Translations under genes and position numbers: made by a program
Source of the DNA: JACCXG01 sp963785755
Lineage (GTDB): Bacteria > Acidobacteriota > Vicinamibacteria > Vicinamibacterales > 2-12-FULL-66-21
Direction: 5' to 3'
DNA: 64,000 nt
NCBI GenBank assembly: GCA_963785755.1
Contig: CAWAXG010000039.1
Span: 62,001-126,000, forward strand
Notes under the pieces: generated by a model
Databases searched by the model: none
What the model was told of the DNA's origin: nothing
Seen by the model: only the letters and a program-made list of their open reading frames with translations
Shown here: positions 24,329 through 33,119 of the stretch, piece after piece
Layout of the letters: each line of letters begins with the position of its first letter
Position numbering within the stretch: the stretch's first letter is position 1

Positions 24329-24687
24329 TGCATTCCTCCCGCGGCCAGCTCGATGCGATGGCCGATCTTCGTGCCCGTGGCGTCGAGCGCGCCGGCCGGA
24401 AGCTCGAGCACACCGGCGGTGCCGCGACGCGGCAGCCGGATGCGCCAGGGCTTCAACGCCGACACCTGGTCGACGACGACCCCGCGGTCGTCGAGCGCCA
24501 CGACATCAATCGCGAAGCGCATCCAGCAGGTGTGAACCCCTCGGCTCGGCACGATCCACAACGCCTCGCCGGGATTCAGGCCGGTGCGATTCAACAGTCC
24601 GACCGCGCGGGTCGCGCGGGTATCCGCGACCGCGACCTTGTCGGCGACGACGGTTCCGGTATCCAGATTTCTCGCTATCAGCGCCAT
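24325..24687 (-). CDS. DUF192 protein
   Basis: A 120-residue DUF192 domain. The hallmark is RAVGLLNRTGLNPGEALWIVP then HTCWMRFAIDVVALDDRGVVV and LELPAGALD (G-x-L-x-R, W-M-x-x-x-I-D-V-x-F-like). The family is an abundant beta-fold of unknown function, often exported, but no signal peptide is present here. The gene is 23 bp downstream of tadC and overlaps the ATPase gene by 4 bp. DUF192 is often found next to type II secretion/tad genes in this group, which suggests a secretion-related role. Confidence 0.85.
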   Translation of the reverse strand: MALIARNLDTGTVVADKVAVADTRATRAVGLLNRTGLNPGEALWIVPSRGVHTCWMRFAIDVVALDDRGVVVDQVSALKPWRIRLPRRGTAGVLELPAGALDATGTKIGHRIELAAGGMQ

Positions 24688-24710
24688 GACAGAACTCGAT
24701 CGAGGAAGAC

Positions 24711-25622
24711 CTACTTCGTGTTTTCGATCAGCGGGAAGAGCACGGTGATGAACCGGATTGCCGCCGGACCAATCGTGACGACCCAGATCGCCGGGAAGAT
24801 GCAGAAGACCAGCGGGAACACCATCTTCACGCCCGTCTTCGCCGCCGCTTCCTCGGCTCGCTGACGCCGCTTCGTGCGCAGCGTCTCCGAGTAGACGCGG
24901 AGCGACTGTGCGACGCTCGTGCCAAACTTGTCCGTCTGAATCAGCATCGTCACCAGCGAGCTCAGGTCGTCGACGCCGGTTCGATCGGCGAGATTGCGCA
25001 GCGCCTCGGAGCGCGCCTTGCCGGCCCGCAGCTCGAGGTTGATCAACCGCAGCTCATCCGAGAGCTCGGGATAGGCGAACGCCAGCTCGGTGCCGACGCG
25101 TGACAGCGCCTGGTCCAGACCCAGCCCCGCCTCGACGCTGACGACGAGCAGGTCGAGCATGTCCGCCAGCGACAGCCGGATGCGGTGGGCGCGCGCCTTC
25201 GCCTTGCGGGCGAGCACCATCCCGGGCAGCAGGTAGCCGAAGCCGAGGCCGGCAAGGGCCACCATCATGTTCGGCCGCCCGAACATCGACGACGACAGGA
25301 CCGAGAAGAGGATCAGCGCGAACGACACGCGGATGCCGAAGAAGATCGTCAGCGCCTCGTCGCGGCGGTAGCCGGCCTGCACGAGCCGCAGGCGCAGCGC
25401 CCCCAGCTCCTTCGGCGAGCGCGGCGCCTTCTCGCCAACGCGCTTGAGCATGCCGACCAGCGCCTGGAAGCGCGGGCGCGCCTCCTGCTCTTCGCGCGAG
25501 GAATCGAGCATCAGCTCCTCGAGCCGGCGATCGATCGCCGACGCGCGGCGCGGCATCAGCGCCATCGCGCCGCCCGCGATGATCAGGGTTCCGAAAATGA
25601 ATGCCAGAATCGGCAGGAGCAT
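24711..25622 (-). CDS. tadC: Tad inner-membrane platform protein TadC
   Basis: A 303-residue GspF-fold membrane protein, one of the two inner-membrane platform proteins that couple the TadA motor to the pilus. A helix at the N-terminus (LPILAFIFGTLIIAGGAMAL) is followed by two more (VSFALILFSVLSSSMFG; MMVALAGLGFGYLLPGMVLA), the T2SSF cytoplasmic repeat (LSLADMLDLLVVSVEAGLGL) and a C-terminal pair. The start is ATG 25622, 8 bp after tadB stop; the open frame upstream belongs to tadB sequence. Confidence 0.92.
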   Translation of the reverse strand: MLLPILAFIFGTLIIAGGAMALMPRRASAIDRRLEELMLDSSREEQEARPRFQALVGMLKRVGEKAPRSPKELGALRLRLVQAGYRRDEALTIFFGIRVSFALILFSVLSSSMFGRPNMMVALAGLGFGYLLPGMVLARKAKARAHRIRLSLADMLDLLVVSVEAGLGLDQALSRVGTELAFAYPELSDELRLINLELRAGKARSEALRNLADRTGVDDLSSLVTMLIQTDKFGTSVAQSLRVYSETLRTKRRQRAEEAAAKTGVKMVFPLVFCIFPAIWVVTIGPAAIRFITVLFPLIENTK

Positions 25623-25629
25623 CGTCACG

Positions 25630-26610
25630 CTACACCTCGATCTTGATGACCTGCTTGATCCACAGGTAGCCAATCGTCTGCATGCCGAGCGCGCCCATCA
25701 GCATCATCTGGCCGATGCGCTCACGGAACAGCAGATTCATGTGCTCGGGATTGATGAACGACAACGCGATGCACAGCACGGCGGGCAGCGCGAGCAGCAC
25801 GTAGCCGGTGAAGCGGCCGTGCGCCGTGTAGACGCGGACCTGCCGCAGAATCTTGAAGCGCTCGCGCACGACGTGGGCGAGGTTCTCGAGGATCTCGGCC
25901 AGGTTGCCGCCGGTCTCGCGCTGGATCAGGACCGCGGTCGAGAAGAACCGCACGTCGAGCAGCGGCATCCGGTGCGTAAGGTTGTCGAGCGCGTCCTTCA
26001 GCGGCAGACCGAAGTTCTGCTCGTCGAAGGTCTTGCGGAACTCCGGGCCGACCGGGTCGGGCATCTCGTCGGCGACCATCTTGAGCCCGGTCGCGAACGC
26101 ATGCCCGGCCTTCAACGCGCGCGCGATCAGGTCGAGCCCCTCGGGGAACTGCTCCTCGAACGCCCGCATCCGCCGCCCGCGCTTGATGTTCAGCACGACG
26201 AACGGCAGCGCGAAGCCGAGCGCCGCGCCGACCGGCATGCCCCAGCGCGAGCGCGCGATGGCGGCGCCGACGATGGCCAGGAGCACGGCGAGGCCGAGCG
26301 CGATCAGCATCACGCCGCTGAGCGACACCTTCATGCCCGATTGCTCGATCCACTGCGACAGCGCCGAGCCGCGCTCGGTACCCGCGAGCATCCGGTCCAC
26401 TGCCGGCAGCGGCCCGACGTTCTCCACCTTGACCAGCACCTTGCCGGGCTTGAGGTCCTCGCGCTCCTGCGGCTGCGACACTTCCTGCAGGCGGGCGTTC
26501 AGGCGCCGGAGCTTCATCATCATCGGCAGCTTCTCGCCGGCCGTGTAGCCCCCCATGACGATGCCGACGCCGACGAGAAACGCCAGGGCGACGAGAATGA
26601 AGGCGGTCAT
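25630..26610 (-). CDS. tadB: Tad inner-membrane platform protein TadB
   Basis: A 326-residue GspF-fold platform protein. It has an N-terminal helix (FILVALAFLVGVGIVMGG), a mid pair of helices near 110-145, the T2SSF domain (FPEGLDLIARALKAGHAFAT ... ALDNLTHRMPLLDVRFFSTA, LIQRETGGNLAEILENLA) and two C-terminal helices. Its ATG overlaps the tadA stop by one base (TAATG), so it is translationally coupled to the motor gene. Confidence 0.93.
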   Translation of the reverse strand: MTAFILVALAFLVGVGIVMGGYTAGEKLPMMMKLRRLNARLQEVSQPQEREDLKPGKVLVKVENVGPLPAVDRMLAGTERGSALSQWIEQSGMKVSLSGVMLIALGLAVLLAIVGAAIARSRWGMPVGAALGFALPFVVLNIKRGRRMRAFEEQFPEGLDLIARALKAGHAFATGLKMVADEMPDPVGPEFRKTFDEQNFGLPLKDALDNLTHRMPLLDVRFFSTAVLIQRETGGNLAEILENLAHVVRERFKILRQVRVYTAHGRFTGYVLLALPAVLCIALSFINPEHMNLLFRERIGQMMLMGALGMQTIGYLWIKQVIKIEV

Positions 26611-27953
26611 TACCGCACCTCCGTGACGCCTTCGAACATGTCGGCCGCGAGGTGGACGCCGGCCGTCTTCAGGCGCTCGCACGCTTTCGGCCGCACCCCG
26701 GTGGCGCGGAACCGGCCGATGACCTTGCCTTCCTGCGAGAGGCCGACCTTCTCGAACGAGAAGATGTCCTGCATCGTGATCACGTCGCCTTCCATGCCCG
26801 TGATCTCCGAGATCGCGGTGACCTTGCGGGTGCCGTCGCTGAGGCGCGTCTGCTGGATGACGATCTGAATCGCCGCGGCGATCTGCTGCCGCATGGCGCG
26901 CTCGGGCAGGTTGGTCGCGCCCATCGCAATCATCGTCTCGATTCTCGACAGCGCGTCGCGCGGCGTGTTGGCGTGGACGGTCGTCAGCGATCCGTCGTGG
27001 CCCGTGTTCATCGCCTGCAGCATGTCCAGCGCTTCCTCGCCGCGCGTCTCACCGACCACGATGCGATCGGGACGCATACGGAGGGCGTTGATCAGCAGCT
27101 GCCGCTGCCGGATCGCGCCCTTGCCTTCGACGTTCGGCGGCCGCGTCTCGAGCCGCGCCACGTGTTCCTGGTGCAGCTGCAGCTCGGCGGCGTCCTCGAT
27201 CGTGACGATGCGATCGCGCTCGGAGATGAAACTCGACAGCACATTGAGCAGCGTCGTCTTGCCCGCGCCGGTGCCGCCGCTGATCAGGATGTTCAGCTTG
27301 GCCCGGACGCAGTGCTCGAGGAACTCGAGCATCGGCCGGGTCATCGACCGGAGCGTGACCAGGTCCTCTGCCTTGAGCCGCTCGGCGGGGAACCGCCGAA
27401 TCGAGAGCAGCGGACCGTCGACGGCGAGCGGCGGAATGATGGCGTTCACGCGCGAGCCATCCGGGAGGCGCGCGTCGACCATCGGCGAGCTATCGTCGAC
27501 GCGGCGGCCGACGCCGCTCACGATGCGATCGATGACCCGCAGCAGATGGCGGTCGTCCTGGAACGTGGTGGGCAGACGCTCGAGCTTGCCGCCGCGCTCG
27601 ACGTAGACCGATTTGTAGGTGTTGACCAGGATGTCGCTGACAGCCGGATCCCGCAACAGTGGCTCGAGCGGCCCGAGGCCGAAGACCTCGTCGATGACGT
27701 CGCTCAGGATGCTCTCGCGCTCGGTCATGCTGAGCGGCATGCCCTCCTCGGCGATCAGGTCGAAGAGCAGCGACCGAATCTCGCCTTCTGCCCGCGATCG
27801 CTCCGCGTTGGCCAGGGCCTCGAGATTCAGGCGGTTGAGCAGCTTGCGGTGGACGTTCCCCTTCAGCTCGACGTATTGCGGCGTCCGGGGCGTCTCCTGG
27901 CGTGGAGCCGGACCCGGACGGGGCGGAAGGATTGAATTGGCCGTAGAGCTCAT
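26610..27953 (-). CDS. tadA: Tad pilus assembly ATPase TadA/CpaF
   Basis: A 447-residue hexameric secretion ATPase that powers Flp pilin extrusion. It has the N-terminal domain (about 40-170; EVFGLGPLEPLLRDPAVSDI, VERGGKLE), Walker A GGTGAGKTTLLN, the Asp box IVTIEDAAELQL, Walker B RPDRIVVGETRG and the His box MNTGHDGSLTTVHANTPRDA. All catalytic elements are intact. It follows tadZ by 15 bp and precedes tadB. Confidence 0.95.
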   Translation of the reverse strand: MSSTANSILPPRPGPAPRQETPRTPQYVELKGNVHRKLLNRLNLEALANAERSRAEGEIRSLLFDLIAEEGMPLSMTERESILSDVIDEVFGLGPLEPLLRDPAVSDILVNTYKSVYVERGGKLERLPTTFQDDRHLLRVIDRIVSGVGRRVDDSSPMVDARLPDGSRVNAIIPPLAVDGPLLSIRRFPAERLKAEDLVTLRSMTRPMLEFLEHCVRAKLNILISGGTGAGKTTLLNVLSSFISERDRIVTIEDAAELQLHQEHVARLETRPPNVEGKGAIRQRQLLINALRMRPDRIVVGETRGEEALDMLQAMNTGHDGSLTTVHANTPRDALSRIETMIAMGATNLPERAMRQQIAAAIQIVIQQTRLSDGTRKVTAISEITGMEGDVITMQDIFSFEKVGLSQEGKVIGRFRATGVRPKACERLKTAGVHLAADMFEGVTEVR

Positions 27954-27968
27954 GTTCGTGGTCCCGCC

Positions 27969-29150
27969 TTAGAGGAGACCGAGAAACGCGCGGCGCTTCT
28001 CGGGCTGCGGCGTCGCTTCTTCGATGCGACCCACCAGCTGACGCGTGAAGTTGCCGAATTGCGACGAGATTTCCGAGTTGTTGCTGAGCGTCAGCGGCAC
28101 GCCCGAGTTGAGCGCCTCCGAGACGGCGCGGTAGTCGCTCGAGAAGGTGTGGTGAATGCCGAGCCCCAGCGCCGTCTCGATCTGCTTGGGGGCGATCAGG
28201 TGCTGATCGGACACGCGATTCAGCAGGACCTTGACGCGCTCGCTGCCGGCGCCGAGCTGTCGGACACGATCGACGAGCCGCTGCGCGTTGCGGATCGACG
28301 GCACGTCGGGGTTCGTCACCAGGAACACGGTCTCAGCCGCGTAGAGGGCGGCGACCGCGCAGCCATTGATCATGTTGCCGGCGTCGATCACGATGGTCTC
28401 GTAGATCTTGCCGATGGCGCGGAGCAGTTCCTCGATCGCTCCCGCGTCGTGCGCGTTCGGGCGGTCGAACTGCTCGGAGCCGGCGAGGATGTCCAGGCCG
28501 GACTTGTGCTTCGTCACGAGCTCCTTCAAGAAGTCCTTGTCCAGGCGGTGCAGGTTCTCGATCGCGTCGAGGACCGTGAACCGGGGACGCACGCCGAGGA
28601 ACAGCGCGACTTCACCGAGGCATGGCTTCAGGTCGATCACGATGGTCGGGCGCTTGGTCAGCCGCGCGAGCTCGACGGCGCAGTTCACCGACACCGTCGT
28701 CGTGCCCGCGCCCCCCTTGGCGCCGAGGAAGACGTGCGTCGTGCAGGGCTGCCGGCCGCCGGCGGCCGACGCTTCACGGCGCGCGGCGGTGCGGCGGACG
28801 GCGCCGTGGAACGACTCCTCCATCGATCGCGACGCCTGGGTCTCGCCTCCCGGACTCCACGGGAAGAACTCGTTGGCTCCCGCACGCATCGCCTGCAGGA
28901 TCAGATCGGGTTCCGGGCTGGCTGCGATCGCGAAGATGGGCACGCCATCATGCGCCGCCCGGAGCCGCTCGATCGCGGCCATGCCGGACGAGGCGTCGGC
29001 GCGGATGTCGACCACGAACAAATCGGGTACGACGCCCTCGACGCGGCCTTCGAGAATGCCAACCGGTACGCCACCTGCGCGGAGCAGCCGCGATACCTGA
29101 CGCTTGAATTCGTCGTCGTGACTGACGATGGATGCTGCAAGTTGAGCCAT
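27969..29150 (-). CDS. tadZ: Pilus localisation ATPase-like protein TadZ/CpaE
   Basis: A 393-residue protein with an N-terminal atypical receiver domain (MAQLAASIVSHDDEFKRQVS ... PDLFVVDIRADASSG) and a C-terminal ParA/MinD-type domain (FLGAKGGAGTTTVSVNCAVE, deviant Walker A KGGAGTTT; FSSDYRAVSEALNSG). TadZ directs the Tad machine to its place in the cell. I chose ATG 29150 rather than the open frame from 29213. It is the first gene of the block that runs to the methyltransferase, downstream of two terminators, so it likely has its own promoter in 29151-29520. Confidence 0.92.
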   Translation of the reverse strand: MAQLAASIVSHDDEFKRQVSRLLRAGGVPVGILEGRVEGVVPDLFVVDIRADASSGMAAIERLRAAHDGVPIFAIAASPEPDLILQAMRAGANEFFPWSPGGETQASRSMEESFHGAVRRTAARREASAAGGRQPCTTHVFLGAKGGAGTTTVSVNCAVELARLTKRPTIVIDLKPCLGEVALFLGVRPRFTVLDAIENLHRLDKDFLKELVTKHKSGLDILAGSEQFDRPNAHDAGAIEELLRAIGKIYETIVIDAGNMINGCAVAALYAAETVFLVTNPDVPSIRNAQRLVDRVRQLGAGSERVKVLLNRVSDQHLIAPKQIETALGLGIHHTFSSDYRAVSEALNSGVPLTLSNNSEISSQFGNFTRQLVGRIEEATPQPEKRRAFLGLL

Positions 29151-29518
29151 GAGTGTTTCCGGAATCGACAGAAATGAACGCGGCCACACGTGCCGCCATC
29201 GGGGGAATCGCAACCGGTATGCCGCAGCACATCAGTGGCGCCAACCTCGATCAACTCCCTGATTGGCGGGCAGTTACGCGCCGCCAACCACATCGCCCCG
29301 CGGTGCGGCCGACCCGCCTCGCTGACATTTCCGTCGATGAGCAACGGAATTCGTTGAGCCCACGTCTCGAGTCCCCAATCCTGAAACCTGCCCGAGTCCT
29401 CCGCCTTCGCGCGCCTGGCCCGCAGGCGCGCTTCGGCGAGACCTCGCCGGAGCTTGCCGCCTGCCAACTGACGCGGCAAGCGGCGGCGGGCCAGTCCCGA
29501 GTCCCAAGTCCCGTCGTA

Positions 29519-29551
29519 AGAACAAAGGCAGGGAAGACGTGCTTCCCTGCC
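29519..29551 (-). terminator. Rho-independent terminator (second of two) after tadG
   Basis: GGCAGGGAAG (29527-29536) pairs with CTTCCCTGCC (29542-29551), a 10-bp stem with a 5-nt loop. Read on the minus strand it is followed by TTTGTTCTT. It backs up the terminator at 29635-29678 and separates the pilin block from tadZ. Confidence 0.7.
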
Positions 29552-29634
29552 TGATCTATGTGAAGAACTTGCCGTGCGTTCGGGCTACTGAATCAGCAAC
29601 GGAATTCGATGAGCTGGGGACAAACGGGTGGACC

Positions 29635-29678
29635 GCAAAAAGAAAAGGGCAGGAGGGTCCCGTCGTTCCCTCCTGCCC
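29635..29678 (-). terminator. Rho-independent terminator after tadG
   Basis: GGGCAGGAGGG (29647-29657) pairs with CCCTCCTGCCC (29668-29678), an 11-bp GC stem with a 10-nt loop, followed on the minus strand by TTTTCTTTTT. This is the clearest terminator in the window. The 554-bp stretch 29151-29704 holds these two terminators and no gene that I can support. Confidence 0.85.
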
Positions 29679-29704
29679 ACGGCTTACAAGACTCTGTTCG
29701 AGAC

Positions 29705-30874
29705 TTACTGAACGAGCCGGATCGCCTTCGGGTTCAAGCCCTCCGGCGCCGGGCCGGCGTTCTTGTCACGGATGCCGGCAATCGGAATGATGCGGCCCCA
29801 GAGGCTGATCCCGGTGACTTCCTTCGAGAAAGTAGCCGATCCAGTTCGCCGTGACCAGGTCGGCAGTCGCGCCCGTTGCGTTTGCCGCTGTCGTAAACGA
29901 TCGGATCGTAGAGCGGAATCGGGAAGACGCGCGGGCTCCTGATCCCGAATGCGCTGCCCTTGACCTTCTTCGTTGCGGTGTCCCAGTACGCTCCCGGGAT
30001 CCATCGCGATCAAGATCTGAGGATCCCTGGAGCGTCGGCCCGACCATCGCGCCAGGCTCCTGCGAGCAGCGGATCGCCCCAGTGGTAGATCGTCGTGTTG
30101 CAGTTGGCGATGTTCTCACGGTATTCGTCGCTGCCGGTGACCGGCGGCTTGCCCATCGCGAGCGAGAAGTAGAAGCTCACCGTGATCTTGCTGCCATTGT
30201 CAGCGCGAAGCTCGAGGCGTTCGCCGCGGTTCGACTCCTGGTTATAGCCGGTGTAGCCCGGTCTGATTCGCCGGAATGTAGATGTCAGGGTTGAGCAGGG
30301 GCCTGCCCCGGTTGTCGAAGGCGTCGTAGGTGTCGTCGCCGCTCCACGGCGGCGTCTGGGCCTCGTTCCACTTGTCGGGAATCGTGAACGGCTTGACGCA
30401 GGTCATCGCGTTCGCGGGCGAAACCTCCGCCGTCGCGGTGGCGCCGATGTCGGCGGTGGCCATTCCGAAGTACTGCGCGATCAGCGTCGACACGGCGTTG
30501 CCGCGCGCGGCGGTGCGGCGTACCGCGACCTGCACGCGGTTCGCCTCGCCCGTCGGATCCAGCGGGAACGTCACGTCGGCGGGCTGCACCGACACGGTGC
30601 CGGACATGACGGTGTTGTTCGTGGCGGCGGCGATCGCGGACGTGACCGCCGGACCGGACGCCGACCGATCGTTGAAATCGTCGTAGAGCAGCGCGGTCGC
30701 GCCCGCCAGCGCTCCGGCGTCAGCGGAGTTCTGCGCCTGGTTGCGGGCCGTCATCAGCATTCCGACGTCGATGGCCAGCATGCTGGCGCTGAGAAACGCC
30801 ATGCACCCCAGACCGATGAACACGTAGCTCATTCCCGCTTCGTCTTGCGTGAGCCTGCGTAGCCTGTTGCTCAT
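29705..30874 (-). pseudogene. tadG: TadG-like pilus protein with six one-base frameshifts
   Basis: Starts at ATG 30874 with MSNRLRRLTQDEAGMSYVFI (a membrane helix) and GMLMTARNQAQNSADAGALA, the Tad/TadG signature. The frame is intact for about 205 residues, to NPDIYIPANQTG near 30258. After that the conserved protein continues but hops frame: YTGYNQESNRGERLELRADN, then EPGAMVGPTLQGSSDL, IAMDPG, AYWDTATKKVKGSAFGIRSP, NATGATADLVTANWIGYFLE and EVTGISLWGRIIPIAGIRDK to the stop at 29705. Each hop is explained by one extra base (near 30258, 30060, 30012, 29997, 29885 and 29823). No other decay is visible, so the gene is probably whole (about 388 aa) in the organism. Confidence 0.75.
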
Positions 30875-30943
30875 ATGTCATCCCCTCAGTACGTCGGGCG
30901 TCGCAGGTCGTCCGCCGCACATGGCATTCGGCCCTTAAAGCGC

Positions 30944-30989
30944 TTCGGCGCCGTTCCCGCCTTGTTACCCGGGCGAAAACGGCGCCGAA
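30944..30989 (-). repeat. 12-bp perfect inverted repeat between cpaC and tadG
   Basis: TTCGGCGCCGTT (30944-30955) and AACGGCGCCGAA (30978-30989) are perfectly complementary, with CCCG/CGGG inside the 22-nt loop extending the stem. The minus-strand T-tract is poor (CGCTTTAAGG), so it is more likely an mRNA-stability or attenuation hairpin than a full terminator. Confidence 0.6.
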
Positions 30990-31041
30990 CGCTGACTTTA
31001 CTATCCGCCCTATCCGCCCCACGTGGCTTTGGCAGCAACGG

Positions 31042-33066
31042 TCATTTGGTGCCACCTTTGTTGTTCTTTGCGACTTCCGCCTGATACGCGTCCTGAGCCT
31101 GTTTCAACCGCAGCGCCGCGTCGGTCAGGTCCTTCTGGCGCTGCTGCTCTTCTTCCTTCTCTTTTGCCTCGCGCTTCTGCCGCTCGAGGTCGAGCTTCTC
31201 CGCCTGCTTACGCTGCTCGTCGTCTTTCCTGGCCTGTTCGGCGCGGAGCTTCTGGTCACGCTTCTCCTGCTCGAGGCGCGCCTTCTGGGCAGCTTCCATC
31301 GCCTTGCGCTGCTGGGCGTCGTCCCTGGCCGCCCTCTCGGCGGCCTTGCGCTCTTCTTCGCGCGCCTGCTCCAGGGCCCGCAGCTGCTCCTTCGTCAGGG
31401 GCTTCATCTCGGGCTGATGGTCCGCGGTGGACGAGTGGTTCGCCGAGGGCGAGTTCTCACCCGCGGGCGCCTGCGACTGTGCCGGCTGCTGCTGCGGCAC
31501 CGACGCCGGCTGCGCGACCGGAGCCGGCGGCTGCTGCTGATTCGCTGTCGGCGCGGGCGCCGGCGCGGGTGCCGGGGCCGGGGCCTGTATGTGTGACTTC
31601 GCCGGACGATTCGCCGGGAAGCGCGGCGAGCCGATGTAGGGATCCGGGTTCGGCATCGTCTTGCTCGGGGCTCCAAGATACGGCTCGACCAGTGACGGCA
31701 GGCCTTCGGAGACTCCCGGTGAATCGCGGCGCACGATGTGCGGCGTCACCATGACGACGAGCTCGGTCTGATCCTTCTGATACGCACGGCTCTTGAACAG
31801 CAGGCCCAGCACGGGGATGTCGCCGATGCCCGGCACCTTCCGCATGGAGGAGAGCGCCGAGTTGTTCATCAGTCCGGCAATCGCGAACGTCTGACCGTCG
31901 CGCAGCTCGACCTCGGTCTCGGTGCGGCGGGAGGTCAGCGCCGGGATGCGGAAGCCCTCGATGACGACCGCGTTGGCGAAGTCGAGCGAGCTCACTTCGG
32001 GCGCGAGCTTCAGGTTGATCAGGTCGCTGCCGAGCACGGTGGGCGTGAACTTCAGACGAACACCGTACTCCTTGAAGTGAATCGTGAACGCGCCGAAGTT
32101 GCCCTGCGGCACCGGATACGGGAACTCACCGCCGGCGAGGAAGGTGGCTTCCTTGCCATTCAGCGCGATCAGGTTCGGCTCGGCCAGGCTCTGGAAGACG
32201 CCCTTGCTCTGCAGCGCCTTGACCACGCCGCCGATCGAGTTCTTCGCGTCGAACAGGAAGAGATTCAGATAGTCGCTGAAGACCAGGCTGTCGCCCAGCG
32301 CGGCGCTCGGGTGGTTGAGGTCGAAGTACGGCGCGGCAAACTGCTGCGTCGTAGTACGGCCGAACCAGCGGCTGTTCTTGTTGTCCGCGAACAGCGAAAC
32401 GCCGACTTCCTGCAGCGCGTTGCGGCTGACTTCGGCGAAGCGGACGCGCAGCATCACCTGGTTCGACGCGACGCCCTCTTTCACCTGCAGCAGGTTGACC
32501 ACGTTCTCTTTCTTGTCGACGTAACCCGACGCGATGTCACTGGCCTTGTCGATGACGTACTTGCTCCCGACCGTGCCCGAGAGGACCACGTCCTTGCCGC
32601 TGCCCATGACGGTGATGCTCTCGGCCGGGAACAGCTGCTTGAAGTGGCCGATGAGCGGCGTCAGATCGCGGCGGACCTTCACCTCGTAAGTCCGGATCGC
32701 GCCGGCGCGATCCCACACGAACAGCGAGATCGTGCCAGGCTGCTTGCCGTGAATCAGCAGCTGCGACGGCGTCGTGACCATCGCATCGGCGATGTCCGGC
32801 ACGGTCAGCGAGACGCGCGAGATCGGCGCCCCGATATTGAGGATCGTCGAGCGGCCGACCAGCAGGTCGACGTCGGTCGGCGCGTCCATCGCCGGAGCTG
32901 CGGTTGGCGACGCCGCGGACGCCACGAAGGCGGGCGCGGGCTGCTGCGCCTGCGGCGCGGCAACGAGGATGACGATGATGGCCACGACCAGTGCCGCAGT
33001 TGAGGCGGGCCTTCCGTTCGTGGCACGCCGCAAGCGGCGAAGCTCAGTCGTGAATGCCGAAGTCAT
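31042..33066 (-). CDS. cpaC: Tad outer-membrane secretin CpaC/RcpA with long coiled-coil tail
   Basis: A 674-residue secretin subunit that forms the outer-membrane pore for the Flp pilus. Residues about 20-42 are a signal helix; 68-150 the pilus-specific N domain (STILNIGAPISRVSLTVPDI), a BON-like segment (SITVMGSGKDVVLSGTVGSK), and 290-460 the secretin domain (AEPNLIALNGKEATFLAGGE, VPGIGDIPVLGLLFKSRAYQ). Unusually, about 200 residues follow: a Pro/Ala/Gln-rich linker (APAPAPAPAPAPTANQQQPP) and a charged helix rich in E, R, K and A (ALEQAREEERKAAERAARDD) to the end. Standard CpaC proteins lack this tail. Confidence 0.9.
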   Translation of the reverse strand: MTSAFTTELRRLRRATNGRPASTAALVVAIIVILVAAPQAQQPAPAFVASAASPTAAPAMDAPTDVDLLVGRSTILNIGAPISRVSLTVPDIADAMVTTPSQLLIHGKQPGTISLFVWDRAGAIRTYEVKVRRDLTPLIGHFKQLFPAESITVMGSGKDVVLSGTVGSKYVIDKASDIASGYVDKKENVVNLLQVKEGVASNQVMLRVRFAEVSRNALQEVGVSLFADNKNSRWFGRTTTQQFAAPYFDLNHPSAALGDSLVFSDYLNLFLFDAKNSIGGVVKALQSKGVFQSLAEPNLIALNGKEATFLAGGEFPYPVPQGNFGAFTIHFKEYGVRLKFTPTVLGSDLINLKLAPEVSSLDFANAVVIEGFRIPALTSRRTETEVELRDGQTFAIAGLMNNSALSSMRKVPGIGDIPVLGLLFKSRAYQKDQTELVVMVTPHIVRRDSPGVSEGLPSLVEPYLGAPSKTMPNPDPYIGSPRFPANRPAKSHIQAPAPAPAPAPAPTANQQQPPAPVAQPASVPQQQPAQSQAPAGENSPSANHSSTADHQPEMKPLTKEQLRALEQAREEERKAAERAARDDAQQRKAMEAAQKARLEQEKRDQKLRAEQARKDDEQRKQAEKLDLERQKREAKEKEEEQQRQKDLTDAALRLKQAQDAYQAEVAKNNKGGTK

Positions 33067-33119
33067 TTGTTGGGTCCTTTGAAACGCTGTCAGTTCTAGA
33101 ACGCTTGTCGAAGAACGGC

